This document shows positions 1 to 11,615 of a DNA stretch of 64,000 nt, in pieces. The notes beneath the pieces were generated by a model. The model was not told where the DNA came from. It searched no databases and saw only the letters and a program-made list of their open reading frames with translations. The first letter of the stretch is position 1, and each line of letters begins with the position of its first letter. The stretch lies in assembly GCA_003339415.1 (NCBI GenBank), contig PDHQ01000066.1, positions 95,953-159,952 on the forward strand. Reading direction: 5' to 3'. The stretch comes from Ophiocordyceps camponoti-saundersi (nom. inval.) (lineage: Eukaryota; Ascomycota; Sordariomycetes; Hypocreales; Ophiocordycipitaceae). The translations under genes were made by a program, and so were the position numbers.

Positions 1-2380
1 GGCAACCTTGAGTCTTTGAGCGTTTGCTGTACCCCGGTACCAGGAGGGAACCTGGACGGTCGGTACCCGGCTTCGTACCCCTCTCTCTCTCTTTCTCAGG
101 GAAGGGGGATTAAGGGAAGCAGGAGAGAAAGCCAGAGTGAGAGAGAAAGAGATGCAAAGGGAAAGCGCTTCCGTCCGTCCTTCTGTCTGTTTGTTCCGTC
201 TGTCTCTTTCGCCTCTTTCTTCTCTCTCTTCCACTCAATGTGTGCATGTACCAACATACAAAACTGTACGGATACATTGTATGAACTATCCCCCCCCTTA
301 TTCCTGTCTGTCCTTGAAAGCCGCCGGGTCTTTTTTTTTTTCTTTCCTTCTTGTTCTTTGTTTCTTTTTAGGCTTTGACTCTATCTTGATGTGCGAATTG
401 AATGTACTAGTCTTACATTTCTATGCAGGTGTGCGTACGGATATGTGTGTCTGTATTTTACACATGCATCTGTACCCGGGAGATAGGTACACACAACTTC
501 ATCCAAGCCGTGCAAGTGACTACCACATCCATTGATTCATGCAAGAAGCAGTGTCAAGACCAAGCAACGTACAAATTAACATTAATAATAATAACATTAA
601 AAAAAAAACTCATCCAGCCAAAGGAGAAAAAAAGCGCTGTTATCGGGCTGGTGCCAAAAAAAAAAATACGGAAAAGGGTTTTAGGTACGGATACTTGTCG
701 CCGGCTGCAGTTCGCGCTACAGTCCCGGGTACCGAGTCGATCTGCTTGCTGTTGGCGACCGCGTCCTTTCCCTGCCCCCCTACTAAGGTACGCATCGGCA
801 TTGTGGTCTGGATCGAGCTTGTCGGTCGTGCATTGTTGAAAAGAAAAGGAGATCTGGCTGATTAGTCTTGAGGCGGCGCCGTCTCAGGCATCATCCCAGG
901 TGTAAGAATATCATCATCATAATAATGTCAAGAGATAGAGAGAGAAAGAGAAGGAAAGAAGAAAAAAAAGCGCCTTTTATCTTGTATGTGTACCAGTACA
1001 TAGGCCTGTAGATGGTTCTGTCGCGAGGTCTCGGGTACCTGCTCTCCACCTGCCGCTTCCAGCCGCCAAGCGGCTGACGACGCCGTAGCTCAGTTGTAGG
1101 GAGTACTGACCGTCAAACTCAAAGCTCTCATTACTCGCGACTCGAGTCGCGCCAAAAAGCATGAATCGTCTCTTGAATTGATATTAATCTCTGTGTCTCG
1201 GTACATGCATTTGTACGGATACATGCGAGTAGATCCCTACGCGACTCGCGATACCTCCTCTTCCTCTTCCTCTCCTTTTTCTTCTCCTCCTCCTACTCCT
1301 TCTCATCCTTTCTCCTTGGCCGTGTTGCCCCCGAGGCCCGAGGCCAAACCAACGAATTATCCGTCACATGAATCCAGAAAAGGGCATCATGCGCGCTATC
1401 TGTCAGTCACCTGTACATACATACAGCATCTACGTCCGTACCAGCTTACCACACTTCCATGTAATATGTACATCTATGTACATCCCGTCCTGACATCAAA
1501 CACAATACATCCCATGAACATGCAGCGCTGCCGTCGGCAGAGTTGCCGATGCCCGGAGTAGACAGAGGAGCCGCCCCCCATCGCGGCATCAGAAATCTAC
1601 AATCCATTTACGGAGACTGACCACTAGACTCTACATTTGAATGTATGTATGTTGTACAATGTTGTATCCGCATCTCTCTACCTCTTTATTCCGTCTGTGT
1701 CTTTTGTCTCCTTCTCAAAGACACATACTCTTTCTCCCTCCCTCCCCATCTCTCTCTCTTTAATTCTTCTCTTCTCTTCTTTTACTTACCTTGTCTTTTT
1801 CCTTTTTGCTTCTCATCCTCAGACCTTTTCACTCGTCTTCTTCCTCTCCTCTCTCACACATCCTCCCTCTAGTGCTCATATACATACATACATACATACA
1901 GGCACATGTCCGTACTTCCATTCATACATGCATGCGTTTCCGCACAACGAGAGGCAAGGGGCTCCCTGGCGCACGTTAGTCGTGCCCACCCATGAAGACA
2001 AGTTGGCCAGTGTGCGAAATCGCCCTGGTCACACCGTACAACTCAGGGATGAGTCCAGAGGGGAGGGAGAGGCGTCAATGCCAAGGACGGAGGTCTCCGA
2101 GCGCGCAAAGACCTTTTTTTTTCTTCCTCCTGGTGAGTCTGTAGTGATATTCATACTGCAACATCTGTATCTTAATGGTACATGTATCCGTACATTACAA
2201 GTATGCTCATATGTATGCGCATACATATGTACATGCCTACATACATACGTGCATACAGACAGCATGGCTACATGCCTGCCTCTATCTCCCTACAGGCTTG
2301 CTTCCGCGGTAGGTAGACGGTGACGCCCTCCCCTCCCCCACCTCGCAAACCCTCTTCTTCTCACGATGACGACAGCCACG

Positions 2381-2408
2381 ACATACCTACCTATGTATGT
2401 AGGTATGT
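2381..2408. repeat. Inverted-repeat hairpin (ACATACCTAC arms)
   Basis: The 10-bp arms ACATACCTAC and GTAGGTATGT are perfectly complementary and flank an 8-nt loop. The hairpin arises where TACA-type and GGTA-type tetranucleotide repeats meet in opposite orientation. Confidence 0.85.
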
Positions 2409-2607
2409 CCCTGTACATACAGTGCGTGCGTGTGTGTGGACGTGGGTACGTATAGACTACTTCTCCTCATTATTTAAAGCCCTTGGTGAATTCCTGCAAC
2501 GCATTGCTTCATCGAAGCAGATCTTGGCATAGCGATGCCCTCGCTGATTGTACATAAATTGACGGCACCACGTAGTACGGATACATGGAAGGTAGCGCCT
2601 ATAAAAG

Positions 2608-2773
2608 AGATGAATAGGATAGACGGCTGCATCGGCCAAAGAGAGTCAATTTAGTAGGCCCCAAAAAAGGGGGAGTAAGAGATGATGTCCACGATAAGTC
2701 TGACCCTGCCGGTACGTGCCAATTTAAACCCCAATCAGGCTCCCCGGCGCCTGCCTCCACAGGCCGCCACCAA
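2608..2773 (+). repeat. 166-bp direct repeat, copy 1
   Basis: This stretch recurs base for base at 3246-3411, an offset of 638 bp. It begins AGATGAATAGGATAGACGG and ends GGCCGCCACCAA. No tRNA, LTR ends (TG...CA) or coding motif is visible inside it. The identity of the two copies suggests a recent duplication or ongoing gene conversion. Confidence 0.95.
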
Positions 2774-3245
2774 GTTTTTCACCCAATTTTCAGCAGCAGA
2801 AGAAGAAGAAGAAGAAGAGGCCGGCCCGTCTCGCGATCCTCGCAGAAGCAGAAAAAAATAGAAAACGCAGGGGCACGACGGCCCAAACACACACGGCAAC
2901 GACGGCCGGAAACAAGGCACACAGGCCAGACAAAGCAGAAGACAAGGGCACTCCGGCCCGGGCACGACGACCCAAAGAAACAGAAAAAAACAGAGGTATC
3001 GGCGGCGGCGAGGGCGATATTCTTTTCTCTCAAAGGCAGTAATAGCAGCGCCGGCAGCGGCGGCGGCAGAAGGTGATCATCGTCGGCAGTAGTAGTAGTA
3101 GCAGCAGCGCCAGCGGCGGCAGAAGGTATCGTCATCGCCTTCGTCAATAGCGGCGGCAGCAGCGGCGGCAGATATCGTGAAAAATAGACATTATCGAGGG
3201 AGACGGTCGGCACCACGGGGCTATAGCCCCCCTATCTCGGTCACC
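2774..3245. repeat. Spacer between 166-bp repeats, trinucleotide-rich
   Basis: This 472-bp segment lies between the two exact repeats. It contains a run of AGA/GAA triplets near 2800-2818, related blocks around GGGCACGACGGCCCAAA (about 2871-2887) and GGGCACGACGACCCAAA (about 2959-2975), GGC/GGCGGC and AGT/AGC triplet runs at 3000-3170, and the palindrome GGGGCTATAGCCCC at 3217-3230. No supported gene was found in either strand. Confidence 0.75.
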
Positions 3246-3411
3246 AGATGAATAGGATAGACGGCTGCATCGGCCAAAGAGAGTCAATTTAGTAGGCCCC
3301 AAAAAAGGGGGAGTAAGAGATGATGTCCACGATAAGTCTGACCCTGCCGGTACGTGCCAATTTAAACCCCAATCAGGCTCCCCGGCGCCTGCCTCCACAG
3401 GCCGCCACCAA
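3246..3411 (+). repeat. 166-bp direct repeat, copy 2
   Basis: This is the second exact copy of the sequence at 2608-2773, in the same orientation. Flanks differ on both sides (CTATAAAAG before copy 1, TCGGTCACC before copy 2), so the repeat edges are well defined. I see no target-site duplication around the pair. Confidence 0.95.
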
Positions 3412-5938
3412 AAAGGAAGGCACTGTGCTTATGTACATTGTCCTCGTACACACTAACAAAATTCAATCATCATGCATCAGCATTGCTGGACTGACGTCTT
3501 CACCCAGCTTGTTCCTAGATCCTGTCCGCCGTCGCACACGCCCCCCCTCCCCTCTCTCCCTCTTCCCTGTCATGGTACCGATGGTACCGAAAAGGGCCAA
3601 GAAGTCTTCGTACAGACCTCAGCAAGGGAGGTGTACATATAGAAGTACATACTCCTTCACGCACAAGAGGTAGAGCGCGGCTCAAGGTACAATAAAGAAG
3701 AGCACTTCAACGGACCGCGCCATTAAGGTTTTCGTTGCACGACCATGGCCTCTCCTGTGTTGGCAAAAGCTGAGATGATGGTACTGAGCGGTATTTGCTG
3801 TGGTTGGGTAGGATCGCGCTTAACCTTGTGCCTTGAGCATGGAGATGGTCTTTGCGCTTATCAGCTGATGCTTGGTAATTCGTCACACTTCTTTTGTTGT
3901 TGTTCTTGTTCTTTGAGATCCCATCTTGTTTCTCCTTGACCGCCAACCAACCGAAGGAAATTGGCGCTTGAAGTCGCCCGAATGTATGTATGTGCATACA
4001 TAGTGCACATAATGCAGGTGACATTTGCAACATGTACCATTCATCCGGCCTACAGCTGCAATGCCTCTCTCTCTCTCTCTCTCTGTGTCCTTGATGGCTC
4101 CAAAGATAAGATGAGATGTTATGCTTGCAGCCAGACAGGGGTTCTTCTCGACGCATTGATGATGAAGCCGTCCATCATTCCAAAGAATGTCGAGGGTAAT
4201 GCATGACCGGACTGTATCTCATGCACGGTGGTGATAGTAATTCGAGCAAGCAGGGAGGGAGAGGGAAGGAAAGAATGTTATTACGCCCATGCTATTATTG
4301 GTACTCGCTCATCGAGGCTGTAATCGCGAGTCAAGCAAAGCGTAACAAAGAAAGAGTCACAAGAACAACCCCCCCCCCCGGCGAAGAGCAATGTGTGCCA
4401 AGCCTCTGGTCGGTCCTTTTACTTTATTTAGGGGTTTATTATTATCCTGCTGTTCGCCGCTAATGGGAAGGGGGTAGGATAGGTAGGTAGATAACGTAGC
4501 AAGAGTGACTGCAAGAAAGTGCTGGACCAACACATGAAGTTGGTTGTCGGAGCAGGGTATAAGAGCAAGTCGGTATGCGCGATACGAAATACCTGCCTAC
4601 ACGCACACACACGCACACACACACATGTATGGCATGGAAGCTATAGCATTAGCAGCCAATGGGAGGTCCGTTTTCCGGACTGACACGTTTGCAAGGCCGG
4701 ACCAACGACGGCTACGACAAAGACAAAAAAAAAGGCTCTTCCAGAGTAAATCCGTAGATGTAAATACGTACGTACATGCAGACATAACCACACAAACGCA
4801 CACACACTCAAGCAAAGAGATGAAGAGAGAATAGAAGTCAACGACGGGACAAAGTCCACAGGGCAGATCTGTGGACTGTGGGACCCGCCAACCCGTCTCC
4901 CCGAGGAACCGGCCAGGCCCATCAGGACCCCTCTAAATAAACCAGCTGTTCCAGCCGGCAGATGGAGACGCCAAAAGCTTCGACAGCTAATCCAGAAGCT
5001 TTTTTGCGGTCCCTTCCCTTCCCTTCCCTCCCCCCCCCCCCCCCCGCGTAACGAACAACGGTTGTGGGGCGGTTCTCAAAAAAGATACAACACATGTACG
5101 GATAGAAGCGGGCCTTTTTTTTTCCTTCTTCAACATGCTCTTTCTTTGTCTTCCCCCGGTCGCTTTCCACACTCACACTCACAAGCAAGCAAGCAAGGAA
5201 AGGTGGCTTGAGAAAATTTTTCCGCAGTCGCAAACGCGGATTGCTCCTCCCGGATATCGGTAGACAAGGGAGAGGAGAAAGAACCGCGTGCTCTTCTCTG
5301 CACGCAAGGCAGGGAAGAAAAGAAGAGGGAGGGGGGTGTGAGAAGAGAGTCGAGAAAAAAAAGGAGGGGGAAGGGGGGGGGGGCGTGTGCGTGTCAACGG
5401 AGACGGCGACCCGATTTAAAAAAGGGAAAGAAGCAAAGAAAAAAAAATGCATTGATGAGGATGCCGTACCGGTACCCGAGCTCGGCGCCCGGGCCGGCTG
5501 CGCAGAATTTCTCAGGGCCCTCCCACCCCCTCCTTGATGACCCCCCTCGCCTTGGGGTTTGATGCGAATACGAGCCATGTCCGATGGCGCTCCGAAGAAA
5601 AGAAAAGAACAAGATGAATGATTTGTTGGGTCTCGATGATGGTGGTTTTTTTTTTTTGCCTCTATTTCGGATGCCAGCTTGCGGTACGTGCTGGCTCATC
5701 CTTTCTTTTATAAAGAGTAGTAGTACGGATACGGATAGGATGGAGTATTCGGATACATTGGAAGAAAGAAAAGAAAGGAAGAAAGGAGGGAAGAAGGAAA
5801 AAAGGACGATATAGCCATCAATAATCGGCACGTGCGAGCAACCTCACACAACACACCACCCACCACCACCTCCTACGGACTACCTACCAGGCATGCACAC
5901 ACAATTCGCCGGCACACCCACACCCACGCGCGCACACG

Positions 5939-5940
<2 letters not shown>

Positions 5941-5976
<36 letters not shown>
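5941..5976 (+). repeat. (CA)18 microsatellite
   Basis: This is an uninterrupted run of CA dinucleotides. It is preceded by imperfect CA/CG-rich sequence and followed directly by AAATACGGATACACACA, so one TACGGATA copy lies at its edge. Confidence 0.95.
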
Positions 5977-5978
<2 letters not shown>

Positions 5979-7467
5979 TACGGATACACACACACCATCT
6001 CAGCATGCGCCACGACCAAATCGGGAATTCATGTCCGTTTGCGACATCTCGCATCGTTCGGCTGCCGCGTTCCGAGCAAGTAGGCAGGTACTCCCAGACA
6101 AAGTAGTGCATAGGTAGGTACGCCATAGTCGTGTACAACATGCTATGCACGCGCATGGCATTGTGCATTATACATATGTACATGCTGCTTGCAACGGAAT
6201 CCCGCAGCCCTCACGACATGTGTCAGTCGGTCCCCTTACCTCTGCGTATGTATCCGTAGGTCTTCCACAACTCGGCTTGATGCTGCCTTGCGTTACCACC
6301 CCTTTTTTTTTTCTTTTATTTTTCCCTTACAAGGGTATCAGAGATGGAGGCTCCGCCCGTGTGCATAATCGGAAGGGTTGGGGTTCGGTGTGACGACGGG
6401 GGGGGGGGGGGGCTTTGCACGAGCTATTTTGGCGGCACCAGTTTGCAGCCACGTTGGAGGAGAACCACATTTTTCTTATTCACCTACCCATCTTTAACAG
6501 ACAATTTACCTATCTAGCGAGTATCCGTAGAGGAAGAAAAAAAAATGGATGAGCCTCATGTGGAGAGAGCGGCCCAGTACCCGCGAGACCCATCCGTTCC
6601 TCATCTTCTGCCCCCACCGATCCGTCGTCGAAGAGCCTTTTTGCCCCCCCCCCCCTCCTTCGCTCACTCACTAATACACTGCCTCCTGCCTACTAGGTGC
6701 TACCTAACCCATTGTGCACACAAGTTAAGGAACAAGTGCAACGGCAAGACGGGACGTGGTGGGGAGATGAGGGGCCGTTGTTGGTGATGTGTGGGTGGAG
6801 GGGAGGCGCGTGGGGGAGGGGAACCGTCGATGATAGATGTATGTTGTATGTATAAATGCACTCGCCTGCCTACCTACCTACATATAGCGTTGACCACGTT
6901 CTAGATGCATCTCTCTCTACCTATATATATATATAGCTATTAAGCTGAAGTGAACGACTTCGGAAGATGACCGACTCTGTACATACATACATATATAGAT
7001 ATGTATATGAGTCTCGAGTCCATTCGGCATCTCCGGACTCTTGAAGCGTTTGCTTGCTCGCCGAATCAACTGCACCATCTCCCTAGGGTAGGTTAGTAAA
7101 TCTGTCGCTCAAGGAACACTACTAGTATCCTTATAAAATAAGGCACATTTTTCTAGTATATGTACTAAGCTGATTGAGATTTATCCGCTGTTTGCCGGGA
7201 GCCAATCCAGTCTCTAACGGGTTTATCGTATGAAAGTATCCGTAGTAACAGCAGCAGCAGCAGCATCAAGCTTAAGAGAAAGCACATGGTATATATGTAT
7301 AAATTGGAAAACCCCGGCATCGCCGCATATCTACATACATACATATGTATGTAGGTAGTTAGCAAGCACCTACTTAGGGTAGGCGGGCAGTTAGGAAACC
7401 AGACCGGCATGCTCGTTCTACGGAGAGTGAGTTCCGACTTAGACGTACCTCTTCACTGCCCGTCTCT

Positions 7468-7495
7468 CTACCTACCTACATACATAGGTAGGTAG
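7468..7495. repeat. Inverted-repeat hairpin (CTACCTACCTA arms)
   Basis: The 11-bp perfect arms CTACCTACCTA and TAGGTAGGTAG are separated by a 6-nt loop. A related palindrome centred on CATATG within (TACA)n lies near 7332-7353. Confidence 0.85.
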
Positions 7496-10299
7496 GTACG
7501 GGTAGTTTGAGATTAGTCCTCGTTCGACCCTCTCACGACTCAGACTTTCGGCAAACATAATGAATCCCTTCTGGCTCCCCGGAGCTCGTAGCGCTAGTTG
7601 CCCCTTTTGCCGCGCCGGCGGACTTGCACTCACATATGTAGGTAGGCACGCACACAAATTGCATTCATACAAACATCAATCTCACGCCGGGGACTCGGAA
7701 CAGCCAGGGCCACAGTTAGATAACTAATAACTCCGTCGGCAATTTTAACATAGACGGCAACAGCAATAAGAACAAGTTTCCCCAGCCACGTCACCGCCGG
7801 GAACCACTTCTTACCGGTAGTATCTCCCCGCGTGCCATGCCCCCAAAAGACCGCCCCGAAAGAGGAGAGGGGGGGGGGGGGGCGGGTGTGAGGCAACGCA
7901 CGAGAAAACTTTGAATCATGGTCGCCACGAGGAGAGGGCTTTTCGGCTACAGAACCCCGAGAGGGCTCATCTCGGGTACGACATCCCGGCAGGCGTCCAT
8001 TTGCCGGTTGACAATGACGCCCCCTCCCCCTTTCACATCTCTCTCCTCTTCTCCAACTCCCCGGCTCTCGGGTTCCGCATCTGTGTTGACCTTGTCTCCA
8101 CGCGATTCACACAGTGAAGCAGGGTTGGATGGGTGGTATGAAACGAATGAATGACGATAGGTACTGAGAGAAAACGCGTCCTGCGTGATATCTCTTCATT
8201 TCCTGCTACTTGCATGCATCATACTTCTCATATTCCCTCACTCACTCACTACTCGTGTTCAAAACACACAGCATACGGATACAACAAACATAGCCACTAT
8301 TATTTCACTAATATTCGCAAGAGAGGAGGGGCATAAGGGGTGTGGGAATCATGACTCGAGCAGAGAATGGGCCCATGATCGTACTGTAGGCAAGGATTAT
8401 TGGAGGGGTCCCCCCCCCCAGTCCCACACGGCCTCGGATGTCGGATCAATGAAGCTACGGCAGATGAGGAGCTAGGATAGGCCTTGAAGAGCAAAGTGCC
8501 GGGGGGGGGGAAGCCTAGGCCAGACCAGTTATTGTGCAACTTGCAACTACATGTGCTGTACAGACGGATATCCGTACATATGTACACTTGAACACGTTGA
8601 CACGCCTGTGCCCTGTGTGCGTCGGTATATAGATACATTCGGGACACAGTGTGCCTCGAGGACTCGGCGATGCCGTCGTCAACTCTCTACATCCATTTAT
8701 CTGTTTGTGCCGTTCAATTATATTACATATCTTCATGTCTAAAAATGCATTCCGGTCCAGGCACAGCAAAGAAATAGCTGGTTTCTCGGCTTTGCGTCTT
8801 CACTCACTGCCTGCTCCAAGCACTCTACGGATTACATATAGCTGTTATTTTAACATGGATATGTGCACCTATATGATATACATATGTACGTATGTACGGA
8901 TATAGTTTACGAGCAACGGACATCTCTGCATAAACAACACACGCCTAATGTTGCATTCGCGTGTCTGCGGCCCGTCTAAGTCGAGCATAGACACATATGT
9001 ATATACGGATATATACATACATATTTACATACTACATATCCGACTACTAATGTGTATGTACGACTAGGTAGTTAATACAATCTGCACATATATACATATA
9101 GTCCGTAGTACGATAACGATGCTGCACTCTTCTTGTCAGGAATGCGAGATGTTGCCGGCCGTGTCAGACCAGGATGAATAGGGGTAACCACACGGAGTAG
9201 CAACTCTCTGTCGCTGTCTCTCTCTCTCTCTCCTTTGTGTGTGTGTGTGTGTGAGAGAGCGCGCGGGTAAAAATAGAGTTGTTGCAGGCTGTTGTGCGAC
9301 GCACCTCTTTCAACGCCTCAACTGCAACGAGTATCAGCCATTGTGGATCGACACTGGATAGGGCTCGTTATACTTGAACATGCTGTCATACTGTCATACA
9401 TATATACATACATACATACATCACCACACACACGCATATGCACATATATACATACATACTATATATGCATACATATGTATGTAGTATACGGAGTAAAAGG
9501 ATATATATTCCGTATATATGAATGTATGTATATTGCTTATATGTACATATGTATGTATGTATCATGTCTGGCTGCCTTTGCAGACTGCAGACTCAGAGGC
9601 AGGCTATTGCATACATACAATCTCGCATGTGCCATTTCCAATCATGTTGTTCACGATGAATGCTTACTATATGCTTACAACCGATCTAGAGAACGGCATG
9701 GCTCAGCTTTAGCTTCCATCTGCTTGCACGGCCAAGCCAGGACACGTATAAGGACTTGAGATAGAAACTCACATAGCAGGCCAAGTGGCTAGTTTCATCA
9801 AGGCATCACTCTTCTAATCCCTCATGCTTTCCAGCTGCCACGTGCCCGGCAAAGGATCTCCTGTTAAGAGTGGTGTCTAGGCTGAAAGGCCTCGGCTTGC
9901 ATGTTATCGTCATATCTGCCGTCAACCAGTTGCAGGGTGAGAGATTTTGGCTTCGCGATGATACTCTTCGGTAGCGATGAATCCAGCCTCCACGCCATCA
10001 CAAGACTGAAAATTGCAGATCATCATATCTCGACTTATGTACGTATTTCCACATGATAGATATGGGACAAGTCTCTTCGACAACGAAACTCGTCGACTAA
10101 GACGTTGAGACAGTTACTGCAGGGTAGGTAAGGAAATATCTCTACCACGGGTGGATTAGTAATGGAGCTCACCGGGCTAGTAGTCACGTGACTCCTATAG
10201 TGCGTTAAATCTAGTTGCACGTCGAAGAGCAGAAAGCGATAGAGAAGAAGAGAAAAGAGAAAGACAAGAGTCTCCTCTTGCGCTGCCTCCGCCAGGTCA

Positions 10300-11096
10300 A
10301 TGGCGGCCCGAACCGTGCTGAGGCTCCCTGTGGGCTGCTTATCACGGTCGACGGCTCATACTCAGCCATTTCTATTGGACCTGTCGGCAGCATTCTCTAC
10401 CACGGCCCGGCGATGCAAACGCAAAACCAAGGACGGCAACAAGAAGCGCGGCGTGAGCGCTCTCTACAGGTCCGGGCCCAAGGAACCCCTCGCCGCGTCG
10501 CATACGGAGCTGCCGAAGCCCCGGGAGGTCGACCGTAGCGTGGAGATGGACAAGACTCACGGCCTTTGGGGGTTCTTCCCCGCGCCGGGAAAGATGCTCT
10601 TGACGCCCGCGGAGACGGATCAACACGGGAGGCAGTGGACGGTGGAGGAGCTTCGAAAGAAGTCTTGGGAAGACTTGCACTCGCTGTGGTGGGTATGCTG
10701 CAAGGAGCGCAACATGCTGTCGACGACCAGGGCCGAGCTGGATAGAGGGCAATACGGCTTTGGCGAGCTTGAAATCGATGAAAGGGATCGTGTGGTTGGT
10801 TTCCCGTGCCTCAGACTTCATTCATTTATTTTCTTAGAAACGGAACAGAAGAGACTGACAAGAAGACTGAACAGGTCGTCAAGACGATGCGTAATATTAA
10901 GCACGCGCTGACGGAACGATATTATACGTGGGAGGACGCCGTCGAGGCAGCCAAGAATGACCCAGAAATTGATCTCGCCGCCAAACCTGGCAGCATGTAC
11001 AAGCCGACCGTGCCGAAGCAGTACGGCGAGAGGGACGATGGCTGGACGGCACTGGAGCCCGCGGAGAACGGAAAGCCTACGGAGGCGGTGCGGTGA
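10300..11096 (+). CDS. mrpl4: Mitochondrial large-subunit ribosomal protein uL29m (MRPL4/MRP-L47 family)
   Basis: The product is a structural protein of the mitochondrial 54S ribosomal subunit. There are two exons. The intron ends at 10874 and its donor is at 10792 or 10795, both phase 0 and neither a consensus site, giving about 237-238 residues. Residues 1-40 form an Arg/Ser/Ala-rich, acid-poor presequence expected for matrix import. The family core is clear: HGLWGFF near residue 90, WTVEELRKKSWEDLHSLWW, then across the splice MRNIKHALTERYYTWEDA and NDPEID, as in fungal L47 proteins. The ATG at 10300 is chosen because it opens the presequence. A 31-bp repeat crosses the stop codon, so the last residues (ENGKPTEAVR) come from the first repeat unit. 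The Rab GDI gene follows on the same strand. Function is known from the family; splice placement is my inference. Confidence 0.92.
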
Positions 11097-11147
11097 GAAC
11101 GGAGAGCCGACGGAGGCGAAGCGTTGAGAACGGCAAGGAGGCGAACG
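11064..11147 (+). repeat. 31-bp minisatellite overlapping the mrpl4 stop codon
   Basis: The units are 11064-11094, 11095-11125 and a partial third unit from 11126. Each starts GAGAACGG. The TGA stop at 11094-11096 is formed at the junction of units 1 and 2. Because 31 is not a multiple of three, each added or lost unit shifts the frame downstream. Confidence 0.85.
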
Positions 11148-11386
11148 ACATACATACATACATACCTACAAACAGACACAGGTGTAGATGAGGCATTTGG
11201 CTTTGCCGCATGGGCTCTGATAGTATGTATGTACGTAACCGTAAGGTTTCTGGCAGTTTAAAGAGTGAAAAGAGATGCGGCCTCTAGTGCGAATCGTTTG
11301 TAGAAGACGAAAGTCAATGGTCGAGATGGCTGAGGCCGGTCGTTGTGCCGTGCCTTAGAGCCGCATGGGAACCCCACTCGAGCGTT

Positions 11387-11388
<2 letters not shown>

Positions 11389-11461
<73 letters not shown>
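11389..11461 (+). repeat. 73-nt poly(C) tract
   Basis: This is an uninterrupted C homopolymer about 155 bp before the GDI start codon, within a 519-bp gap between mrpl4 and GDI that is otherwise C-rich. It would lie in the promoter or 5' leader of the GDI gene. The exact length may not be reliable because such runs are hard to sequence. Confidence 0.9.
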
Positions 11462-11615
11462 TTCAACCCCCCCCTCCCCCCTCTAGAAGCCCCTAAAACC
11501 CACCCACCCTTCTAACCGTCTCTTCCCCCCCCCCGCCGCTGCGACTCCATCACCTCACTTCATCAAACCACTTTCGACGACCGACGATCCCATACCAACC
11601 GACGCTGAGCACAAC

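Larger units (their letters stand above)
1..10299. other. Gene-poor, repeat-rich flank
   Basis: No open reading frame here has a recognisable domain, a conserved motif or a plausible exon chain. The short frames that exist are dominated by low-complexity Ser/Pro/Thr/Tyr or Gly/Arg strings produced by CT-, GA- and TACA-rich DNA. The stretch contains (CA)18 at 5941-5976, several (TACA)n and (GGTA)n tracts, C or G homopolymers of roughly 10-16 nt (for example 5030-5045), a 166-bp exact direct repeat, palindromic hairpins and 17 copies of TACGGATA. Long non-coding transcripts or very small genes cannot be excluded from sequence alone. Confidence 0.7.

Noticed and set aside
2608..3411. LTR retrotransposon or solo-LTR pair
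   Set aside because: The direct repeats lack TG...CA termini, a target-site duplication, a primer-binding site and any reverse transcriptase or gag-like frame between them.
16..9759. Many 60-230-codon open frames in the first 10 kb
   Set aside because: They are compositional (Ser/Pro/Tyr/His strings from CT, CA and TACA repeats), overlap on both strands, lack motifs and cannot be chained by splice sites.
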